Shown: positions 1-6,448 of the stretch, piece by piece
Layout: each line of letters opens with the position of its first letter
Numbering within the stretch: the stretch's first letter is position 1
From: Ruminococcus sp.
GTDB lineage: Bacteria > Bacillota > Clostridia > Oscillospirales > Ruminococcaceae
DNA length: 8,878 nucleotides
Direction of reading: 5' to 3'
Assembly: GCA_003446315.1 (NCBI GenBank)
Contig: DMBA01000269.1
Location: forward strand, 1 to 8,878
Made by a program: the position numbers and the translations under genes
Notes under the pieces: generated by a model
What the model saw: the letters and a program-made list of their open reading frames with translations, nothing else
Database searches by the model: none
Told to the model about the DNA's origin: nothing

Positions 1-3000
1 CCGTGAAACTCAGCGGCGTATAAACAATCGTGTAACCGCCGTTCAGCTTCCAGTGTGCTTCCAGCTTATGCGGCGAGGTGACCAGTGTTGCAAAGTCAAA
101 GGGCATTTCTGCCACAGAACCATCCTCGAACACCTCAAACCAGCCTTCGAAAGCGTATTCACCGTTCGTGACATCGTTGATATGCGTATATTTTTCGGGA
201 GCAACATAATTCTGCTTCCAGACACCGAAGCTGACGATCTGCAAATCGCCGTATTCATCCGGGTTGGCTGCTTTATACGCCTGAATCAGCGGAACATAGA
301 AGTGATCGTAATAATCTCTCAGCTCATTTTCAGTGAGATACAGTGCATTACGCAGATCTCTGGGGATTTTCTGCTTGTCGATTGATTCTTTATACTGCAT
401 ATTCAGGTAGTAGTATACCTGATCTTCCGGAAGCTGCCTTGCGTATTCATCACTGATCGTGATATACTGCGGCGGCTCCAGTGTATATTCTTCAATCGCC
501 TGGTGATAGTTGTTATCGAAGTAAGTTGCATGGGATGTATTATAGGTGCTGCCCGGTTTGAACGGGGGAATGGGCTCGGAGTCTTCCGGGAAATTGCCGT
601 TGCCCCAGATCACGGTGCGGTAATCGCTGACTGCGTGATTGATATGGTCGATCTCCGCGCCGTTCGGGTCGATCAGGATGCGGAATTTGACCGGTTCCCA
701 TTTGGCAAACAATCTCAGATTGCCGGAAGGCATCTGCACATCGGGGTCAAACGGGTTCAGGCAGGCGCTGTCGAGATACCAGCCGCTGAATACATAATTA
801 TCCGGCGCTTTGTCGGAAATATCAACATAATCCGGGCTGCCTTCCGCATAATTCAAAAGAGAAGCCTGATATTTGACGCTCTTTTCAATGGGGCTGTGCA
901 GGAGTACGTCTGAATCATCCGGCAGATCTTTGAACGGAACACCGCCAAAAGACAAATCAGAATCCAGCGTGGGATAATTCGGTATGAAGAGCAGCTTTCC
1001 ATTGTCTCTTGTGTAGTACATGTTGATCGTGCCGTCACGGCTCGTATCGTAGATCGCTATGCCGTTTACAAAAGGCGGATCTGCTTTATACTGGGTAAAA
1101 CCTTCGATCGGGCTGAAATCTTCTGTTTCGGTGACCATATTGTATCGTGCACCGATCGACTGATAAAGCTGATATGCTTTGCCTTCGAATGTGATGTCTC
1201 CGGTTTCACCGGGCAGACATTCGACATAGTAGTTCATCGTTTTCAGCGGACGCTGTGCGGTATCAAGCCGGAATGTGACATCTGCATCCGGCATTGTCTC
1301 AAGCCGGACAAGCACCTCATCATAAACAGACTGTGCTTTCCAGCGCTCGCCGTTTCCGTACGTTACGCCGTTACTGCCTGTGATCGGGAAGTTATCGGCG
1401 ATATGATGCTCATAGATCTCCGTGATCGTTTTGATGGTTGTCCATTGATCTGAAGTTGAAGCGATGTATCTTGTGCCTGTGTATTTGTCGCGGTATTGAT
1501 AATTGCCATACGATCCGGTTCTGGTTCTGTACCATGTTTTATTGATATAATAAATCGGAACATATTCGCCTTCATAGTAACCATATTGTGTGCCTTTGTT
1601 GCTGGTTGTGGGCGTATATTCCGTTACGGACAAATACGCCTGAAAATAGAGGTTGTGCACATTTCTGTCATAATAAAGGTTTATGACAGTCTGACCGTCA
1701 CTGGAAAGACCGGGTTCACCCGTAGACGGATCTGTGACCGCACGTTCCATTTTGGATGCCGACGGTTCAAAATGGAAACCGGTATAATGCAGGTTGGTGA
1801 ACTGCTTCACACCGTTTTCCGTATTGTCATTGAGCAGTTGCGCAAGGGTCGCGCCGGTCGCAGAAGTAAGCGGGTGCGATTCCAGATAATCGTATGTTTT
1901 TTCCGCTGCATCCGCTGCATCCGTTGATTTCTGAAGCCAGATATTGACCGTATAGTTCGTGTTATTTTTCACAGTCCAGCGCGGATAAAGCGTGATATCC
2001 GAATTGGCGCTTTCATCCGGCAGTTTTTTTGCCGTCATGACACCGTTTTCGATCTGGTACATCTCATCGGTCATCGGGAGATGATCGACAAGCACGCCGT
2101 TTCCGTCCGTGATGCGGGTGCCGTCAGCCGTAAACCAGCCGTTGAAATCATAACCGACTTTGTTGCTGACCGGGAACGATGTGAAGGATGTACCGGCACC
2201 CTCATCATTTGTGAGAATGTATCTGGAGCCGATATAAGTGGAACCCGGCTCATGCTGGAACAGGATCCAGCGAGCTTCTGCAAAAATCGGATACAGGCTG
2301 ATGTTGTTATGTTCATCCACTTCATTCAGCCGGCAGTCAATGTAATAGCCGTCAAGACCGGAAGGTTCATGAATCTCATTTCCTTCCGTATCAAGTGTGA
2401 TGTAATAGGCATAAACCGTGTTGTTGGCGCTGTCAATATAGATATTCGGGTCATTGGGGTCATATTGTGCAGTCGGCGGAAGCTCCCGCTTCCAGCCCAC
2501 AAAGACCTTGTGCTTGATATCCGGAGAAGGCGCTGTGATATTGCCGATCCGTGCCCGTGCTTCGCCGTCTGAACCGAATGCAATGAGCTTGCTGGTAATC
2601 AGCGAAAGGATCGAATTGCTATCATCATCTTTGTTGTAGAAGTTGATGAAGTAATAGTCGGAATAAAGCGGCGCAAGATAAACATGCGCACAGCCGTCTG
2701 CATCGGCAGGGAGTGTTGCGGTGTATTCGCCGAGCGTGCAGGTGACGGTCTGTTCCTGCTGATTATAAGAAACAGAAGCCGGCGCTTCAAACGGGATCTT
2801 CGCAGGATCTGCTGTCCAGCGATAATATACCGTTTCGTCTGTGGTGGCATCGCGGTCTTCATTGACCACATACCAGCCGTAGAAATAGGATTTGACACCG
2901 TTCTCAACATGGTTCGGCGGGTCTGCAATCAGTGCAAGAGATTCGCCGTCCCGCAGGATCTGGGATGTTTGCAGTTCATTTGCCTTGTTATAAAACGGAT

Positions 3001-3589
3001 AAGCGGAAGCACTGTAATAGTTTTCGTCCGGCTTTTCGAATTCGTCACTGAGGAAGTGGAATTCAACACGCGGCACGATCGCTTCTTCTCCCTCATGCTC
3101 TGAGATCACATAGACGGAGAAGTGTTCTGCCGCAAAGGAAACGGTCTTGCTGTCTGCGCTGATATCGGCGATCTCTGTCTGATTGCCGTTGTCGTCGATA
3201 TGGAAGACCGCAATCTCATCCGGAACGGTATCTGCCAGTGCGGGAATGGCGCATGTCACATTGACAGTCTGATGATCGGGCTGGAAGACGGTTTCGCCGT
3301 CGCTTTCAAAGATGGTCAGATCATAAGCTGCAATGGTTTTCATGCCGTCGATCTCATAAGAAACGGGATAACCTTTGACGGATGCGCCTTTTGGCATCTT
3401 ACCGGTGAGGGTGATCTCTGTCTCCGAAAGAAGGGGGGCGGAATAGGATGCATCGGTAAAGAGCGCAGCCGTAACAGTCTGATAGAATTGTTTTGCTTCA
3501 TCAGCCGAGACCGGCAAAGCATGCAGCACAACGGTTGACAGGATGATGAAAACCTGCATGACAGCAGCGATTCTTTTGAAAGTCCGCAT
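1..3589 (-). CDS. Giant secreted repeat surface protein (adhesin/pilin-like), C-terminus off the left edge
   Basis: An uninterrupted frame gives 1196 codons from ATG at 3589 and has no stop before base 1. The start follows an AAAGGAGGG ribosome site (3605-3597) with 7 nt spacing. Residues 1-29 form a signal peptide (basic MRTFKR, hydrophobic core, cleavage near PVSA/DEAK). Residues about 30-165 look like a beta-sandwich region ending in an HFSVYVI strand. The rest carries degenerate modules of the InlB B-repeat (Listeria-Bacteroides) type, each with an aromatic-x-G-W core (Trp at 239, 366, 485, 937 and 1150) followed by an L-x-x-x-W strand such as LFAKWEP or LEAHWKL. A tyrosine-rich stretch lies around residues 662-708. 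No enzyme motif is visible. It starts 15 nt after the sortase stop, so it is probably translated together with the sortase and is its likely substrate. The sorting signal expected at the C-terminus is outside the window. Surface protein is well supported; pilus tip, shaft or adhesin role is inference. Confidence 0.88.
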   Translation of the reverse strand, partial: MRTFKRIAAVMQVFIILSTVVLHALPVSADEAKQFYQTVTAALFTDASYSAPLLSETEITLTGKMPKGASVKGYPVSYEIDGMKTIAAYDLTIFESDGETVFQPDHQTVNVTCAIPALADTVPDEIAVFHIDDNGNQTEIADISADSKTVSFAAEHFSVYVISEHEGEEAIVPRVEFHFLSDEFEKPDENYYSASAYPFYNKANELQTSQILRDGESLALIADPPNHVENGVKSYFYGWYVVNEDRDATTDETVYYRWTADPAKIPFEAPASVSYNQQEQTVTCTLGEYTATLPADADGCAHVYLAPLYSDYYFINFYNKDDDSNSILSLITSKLIAFGSDGEARARIGNITAPSPDIKHKVFVGWKRELPPTAQYDPNDPNIYIDSANNTVYAYYITLDTEGNEIHEPSGLDGYYIDCRLNEVDEHNNISLYPIFAEARWILFQHEPGSTYIGSRYILTNDEGAGTSFTSFPVSNKVGYDFNGWFTADGTRITDGNGVLVDHLPMTDEMYQIENGVMTAKKLPDESANSDITLYPRWTVKNNTNYTVNIWLQKSTDAADAAEKTYDYLESHPLTSATGATLAQLLNDNTENGVKQFTNLHYTGFHFEPSASKMERAVTDPSTGEPGLSSDGQTVINLYYDRNVHNLYFQAYLSVTEYTPTTSNKGTQYGYYEGEYVPIYYINKTWYRTRTGSYGNYQYRDKYTGTRYIASTSDQWTTIKTITEIYEHHIADNFPITGSNGVTYGNGERWKAQSVYDEVLVRLETMPDADVTFRLDTAQRPLKTMNYYVECLPGETGDITFEGKAYQLYQSIGARYNMVTETEDFSPIEGFTQYKADPPFVNGIAIYDTSRDGTINMYYTRDNGKLLFIPNYPTLDSDLSFGGVPFKDLPDDSDVLLHSPIEKSVKYQASLLNYAEGSPDYVDISDKAPDNYVFSGWYLDSACLNPFDPDVQMPSGNLRLFAKWEPVKFRILIDPNGAEIDHINHAVSDYRTVIWGNGNFPEDSEPIPPFKPGSTYNTSHATYFDNNYHQAIEEYTLEPPQYITISDEYARQLPEDQVYYYLNMQYKESIDKQKIPRDLRNALYLTENELRDYYDHFYVPLIQAYKAANPDEYGDLQIVSFGVWKQNYVAPEKYTHINDVTNGEYAFEGWFEVFEDGSVAEMPFDFATLVTSPHKLEAHWKLNGGYTIVYTPLSFT

Positions 3590-3596
3590 TCCGCTT

Positions 3597-3605
3597 CCCT
3601 CCTTT
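3597..3605 (-). promoter_or_regulatory. Ribosome binding site of the giant surface protein, overlapping the sortase stop
   Basis: AAAGGAGGG on the minus strand, 7 nt before the ATG at 3589. Its first A is the last base of the sortase TGA stop (3607-3605). This arrangement fixes the start and suggests translational coupling between sortase and substrate candidate. Confidence 0.8.
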
Positions 3606-4897
3606 CACGATTGATTTTCTTTGAGCTGTCCGATCCGTTCCCGGTCTTCTTCCGTGATCCGTTTTCCTCTGTAACGGAAGAAAATGAAATCTGCAAGAAG
3701 TGCGGCGTAACCGATCAGCAGCATGAGCCATGTCCATTGATCTCTTATCACCATTGGCTTGGTGATGTTTTCCGTCAGCAGGAACACAATGACGGCAGCA
3801 ATGGTCAGAAGCAGCTCTGCAAGGATCCCGACATCCATTTTTCTGCGGAATCTCTTGAATTTGCTGCTGTAATCTTCAAATCGTTCCCGTTCGTCATCTG
3901 CAAGCGGGCACTCTTTGCGGCCGAGAATCTCATCGAGTTCTGCGGCAGTTTTTTTCGTGTACCGCAATTGTCTGTATTTCCTGCGCAGGAAGAACAGCGG
4001 CAGGAAAATGAGAAATGTCAGCAGCACGCAGATCAGATTCAGAAAAGCCCAGTGGCTCTCATTGGATAAGTGCCCGATCGCCCGCCGCAGTGTGCTGGGG
4101 GTATTCTGTTTGGATGCAGGTGTTTCGATCGGCCCGTCGACCTTTTCGGCATCTGCAAAGAGGACGAGTCTGCCGTTGGTGCTTGCCGCCTCACAGGTGG
4201 AGAAGGCGAGAATCTTGGTCGTATCACCAAGCAGCGGGATATCGTTGTTTTCATCCAGCAGCACGGAGTTTTCCTTGATATAGTCATGGAGTTCTCCATA
4301 TTGGGATGCTTCTTTGGAACCGACTGTATAGATGATGTCTTCATAGGAATTCGTCACGACACAGGCGGTGATGGTCAGTTCATAATTCCCGTCCAGCGTC
4401 TGAAGAATCCCTTTCTGGTGGGAATAGAAGTAGTTTTTATCCCTGTATTTTTCGAGATCGCCGAACATCGCTCCGTTATCCATATGATGCCCGTAGATCA
4501 GGTTATACCAGTCATCGAATGCGCTCTGGTTCTCACTGGAAAGATAGATCGAGCCGGTCAGTGAGCTGTAGCCGTAGACATCCTTTCCGGCATATTCCAG
4601 ATCATCGCTGCCCTGCACAATGGGATAACAGATATTCGTGTCATAGATCTCAAGCCAGCCCACCGTATCGGGATTGAGCTTGAGCAGTTCTGCGAAATCC
4701 GGCTTGCCGTCCTCAGTTTTGCTGTTCACATCGGGACGGTATTGCAGAAGATCATATGAAATGAACGCATTTTTCTCCGTATATAAAACGTCATACAGGA
4801 CATAGACGCTGTATGTAAACAGGATCAGGGATAAGATGACAACAAATACCATCAGCAGCTTATTTGCAGCTTTTGCCGCAGCTTCAAGCAATTTCAT
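3605..4897 (-). CDS. srtB: Class B sortase with C-terminal three-helix membrane extension
   Basis: A 430-residue membrane-anchored cysteine transpeptidase. It would join secreted proteins carrying a sorting signal to the cell wall or to each other, outside the membrane. One N-terminal membrane segment (about 14-36) precedes the catalytic domain. The class B signature YGHHMDNGAMFGDL (135-148) gives the catalytic His, probably His137. FSTCE supplies Cys235, and TNGRLVLF supplies Arg243, so the triad is complete. The usual class B enzyme ends soon after the Arg. This one continues about 180 residues with three further membrane segments (about 283-304, 356-375, 388-408) and a highly charged loop (305-355) that should be cytoplasmic by the positive-inside rule. 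The start at 4897 follows GGGGGTG (4911-4905) at 7 nt. It lies 20 nt after the signal-peptidase-like gene and 15 nt before the giant surface protein, so one operon is likely. Anchoring versus pilus-type polymerising activity cannot be told apart from sequence. Confidence 0.93.
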   Translation of the reverse strand: MKLLEAAAKAANKLLMVFVVILSLILFTYSVYVLYDVLYTEKNAFISYDLLQYRPDVNSKTEDGKPDFAELLKLNPDTVGWLEIYDTNICYPIVQGSDDLEYAGKDVYGYSSLTGSIYLSSENQSAFDDWYNLIYGHHMDNGAMFGDLEKYRDKNYFYSHQKGILQTLDGNYELTITACVVTNSYEDIIYTVGSKEASQYGELHDYIKENSVLLDENNDIPLLGDTTKILAFSTCEAASTNGRLVLFADAEKVDGPIETPASKQNTPSTLRRAIGHLSNESHWAFLNLICVLLTFLIFLPLFFLRRKYRQLRYTKKTAAELDEILGRKECPLADDERERFEDYSSKFKRFRRKMDVGILAELLLTIAAVIVFLLTENITKPMVIRDQWTWLMLLIGYAALLADFIFFRYRGKRITEEDRERIGQLKENQS

Positions 4898-4917
4898 GAG
4901 ATGTCACCCCCGCACCG

Positions 4918-5526
4918 TCACAGATGATTCCGGCGGACAACGGTGATGACTTTGCCGAGAATCTCGCTTTCTGCGACTGCGCCGTAATAGCGGCTGTCCT
5001 CACCGCTGCTGCGGATATCTGCCAGAACGAAATATTCACCGGCTTGCAGCGTCAGAGGATATGAGACAAAGCCTTCATATCGCACGGTCTGATGATAAAT
5101 GTTGCTTTCAATCATTGTATTGCCGTTGATGACAAGGCTTCCGGCATCGGTGATCTCTACCGTATCGCCGCCCTTTGCGACGATCCTGCCGACATAGACC
5201 GTATCATTCTTTTTGAGCACGACGATATCCTGTGCAGCAAATTCCCGGTTGAGCTGATAGTACATCAGCAGGTCGCCGGCTTTGAGATTCGGCGACATAT
5301 CGCTGTTCGGGACGGTCGTGAAGCCGAGCACAAAGCCGCACAGCAGCCAGACAGCCGTCACGATGAGCAGCGCATTGAGAAAGAATGTTTGCAGCGGCCC
5401 CATAGGGGAACGCTTTTTTTTCTCTTTTTCCGGTTTTTCTTTTTCTGTGACCGGTTCGTGTGCAGGCGGATCCTGTGCAGGAGCAGCCTGTGCCGTTTCT
5501 TCCGTATGATGTTCATGATCTGCCAA
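4918..5526 (-). CDS. Signal peptidase I-like protein lacking the Ser/Lys dyad (SipA-like)
   Basis: This is an S26 (LepB/SipA) family fold, about 202 residues from a TTG start at 5526. That start follows GGAGGTG (5540-5534) at 7 nt. An upstream in-frame ATG at 5562 has no ribosome site and sits only about 12 nt from the -10 box. Numbering below uses that ATG as residue 1, so subtract 12 for the TTG start. A charged, Pro/Glu/Lys-rich cytoplasmic tail (13-52) is followed by one membrane segment (about 59-80). Box B reads VPNSDMSPNLKAGD, where D88 occupies the position of the catalytic Ser in S-M-x-P. The lysine box reads YVGRIVAKGGD, where G125 replaces the catalytic Lys. The later box (GEYFVLADIR to DSRYYG) is intact, as is the ILGK end. 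The protein is therefore probably not a peptidase. In streptococcal pilus islands, SipA has the same loss and assists pilus assembly by a class B sortase. The following gene is a class B sortase. Confidence 0.88.
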   Translation of the reverse strand: MADHEHHTEETAQAAPAQDPPAHEPVTEKEKPEKEKKKRSPMGPLQTFFLNALLIVTAVWLLCGFVLGFTTVPNSDMSPNLKAGDLLMYYQLNREFAAQDIVVLKKNDTVYVGRIVAKGGDTVEITDAGSLVINGNTMIESNIYHQTVRYEGFVSYPLTLQAGEYFVLADIRSSGEDSRYYGAVAESEILGKVITVVRRNHL

Positions 5527-5533
5527 CGATATG

Positions 5534-5540
5534 CACCTCC
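5534..5540 (-). promoter_or_regulatory. Ribosome binding site that selects the TTG start of the signal-peptidase-like gene
   Basis: GGAGGTG on the minus strand lies 7 nt before TTG at 5526 and inside the longer frame that begins with ATG at 5562. The strength and spacing of this site favour the TTG start and a shorter cytoplasmic tail. Confidence 0.7.
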
Positions 5541-5573
5541 GTGACCGCCATCGGAATTTCATGTGTTAAAAGT

Positions 5574-5602
5574 ATTATACTACAGTAACTTCGCCCTACT
5601 TC
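5574..5602 (-). promoter_or_regulatory. Promoter of the surface-assembly operon with possible activator repeat
   Basis: A perfect -10 box TATAAT lies at 5579-5574 on the minus strand, giving transcription from about 5567. No match to TTGACA is found at 16-18 bp spacing; the hexamers there match the consensus at only about one position. Instead the pentamer GAAGT occurs twice, at 5602-5598 and 5592-5588, with a period of 10 bp, and the inner copy ends 8 bp before the -10. This suggests a promoter that depends on an activator bound in the -35 region, plausibly the response regulator encoded just upstream. The -10 box is well supported; the operator is inference. Confidence 0.55.
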
Positions 5603-5610
5603 TCCCCGAC

Positions 5611-5640
5611 AAAAAAGCACCCGTACATCCGTACAGGTGC
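5611..5640 (-). terminator. Rho-independent terminator of the two-component operon
   Basis: On the minus strand a 10-bp stem (GCACCTGTAC pairing with GTACGGGTGC, one G-T pair) closes a GGAT tetraloop at 5640-5617. It is followed directly by TTTTTT (5616-5611). It starts 7 nt after the stop of the response regulator and lies before the promoter of the next operon, so it separates regulator transcription from the surface-protein genes. Confidence 0.88.
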
Positions 5641-5647
5641 TTGAAGC

Positions 5648-6448
5648 TCAGTCTGCGAGCTGTTCAGTTATATCATTAAATTCCGCCCATGAATATTCCA
5701 GCATATATTCCCCATGGAAGCTGTTCAATGCTGCCATATCGCCCGCAATGGCTTTATAAAGATCGCAGTCCACCGCATCTTTATTGATCTGCAAATGGCG
5801 GTTTTGCTTGATGACAACATCCGGAAAACCGGCATTGCTGAGATCTTCGATCAGCAGATTCACGAGTTTGGAAACACGTTTGGATACTCTGTCATCAAAG
5901 TACGATTCTTCCAGCACATCGGAAGCGATATCCTTGCTGGTGACCGGAAATCCGGCTTGATCCACAAGATAAGCAAGGATCTCTTTGGAGTAAGTCCGCG
6001 TAAAACTGAGCATGTCGCCGTTTCGGTCGTATACCTTGAAAATACCGAATGTGATGATTTTCAGCTTATTCTGCGCACAGGGCTGATCGGGAAGCGGATG
6101 ACGCAGATCTTCCAGTTCTCTGCGGATATCTTCGGTTGTGAATGGCTTGACCACATAGCCGCTTGGACGGGTGCAAAAGGAATCGGCAGCATATTTTTCG
6201 TATGCGGTCACAAAGATGATATTGCACAAAGGTGATGCTTGTTTCAGCTCCAGTGCGAGTTTGATGCCGGAGATCCTGCCGAGTTCAATATCAAAAAAAG
6301 CAATGTCGATCTCTTTTTTGTTTTCCAGCTCCTGAAACTGGCTGATCCGGCGCAGAGAGATGATCTCGGCATGCGGGATAATCTCCCGGACGGTGTCGGT
6401 CAGCAGATTCAGAGCCGGAAGCTCATCGTCCATTATCAGTATTCTCAT
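5648..6448 (-). CDS. Response regulator with SARP/BTAD-like winged-helix output domain
   Basis: A 266-residue cytoplasmic DNA-binding regulator. The N-terminal receiver domain (1-115) has the acidic pocket D7/D8, the phosphoacceptor D53 (FFDIEL), T81 (VTAY) and K101 (VVKPF). After a short linker, residues 130-225 form a winged-helix domain resembling the OmpR/SARP type (ITFGIFKVY, then SKEILAYLVDQAG, the helix-turn-helix around 169-200, and a wing ending VIKQNRHLQI). A short helical tail (226-266, with FHGEYMLEYSWAEF) looks like a trimmed bacterial transcriptional activator domain rather than a full one. The ATG at 6448 follows GGAGG (6459-6455) at 6 nt and lies inside the kinase gene, so the two are co-translated. 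It should be phosphorylated by that kinase. Its targets are unknown, but the operon just downstream is the obvious candidate. Confidence 0.93.
   Translation of the reverse strand: MRILIMDDELPALNLLTDTVREIIPHAEIISLRRISQFQELENKKEIDIAFFDIELGRISGIKLALELKQASPLCNIIFVTAYEKYAADSFCTRPSGYVVKPFTTEDIRRELEDLRHPLPDQPCAQNKLKIITFGIFKVYDRNGDMLSFTRTYSKEILAYLVDQAGFPVTSKDIASDVLEESYFDDRVSKRVSKLVNLLIEDLSNAGFPDVVIKQNRHLQINKDAVDCDLYKAIAGDMAALNSFHGEYMLEYSWAEFNDITEQLAD

Noticed and set aside
503..913. Plus-strand open frames across the left part (also 1496-1927, 2081-2572, 2684-3103, 3122-3538)
   Set aside because: They lie antisense to the continuous 1196-codon surface-protein frame, lack ribosome sites and resemble no family; they are shadows.
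1898..1923. Short tandem repeat GCTGCATCC
   Set aside because: It encodes Asp-Ala-Ala repeated twice in the surface protein; too short to suggest phase variation, and the period keeps the frame.
3611..4069. Plus-strand frames antisense to the sortase, including 4070-4564
   Set aside because: The minus frame encodes a complete sortase with its full catalytic triad; the plus frames are composition shadows.
5302..5304. Ser87 as a replacement nucleophile in the signal-peptidase-like protein
   Set aside because: It is one residue before the catalytic position when the conserved M-x-P-x-L is aligned, and the partner Lys is also missing, so a working dyad is unlikely, though only structure would settle it.
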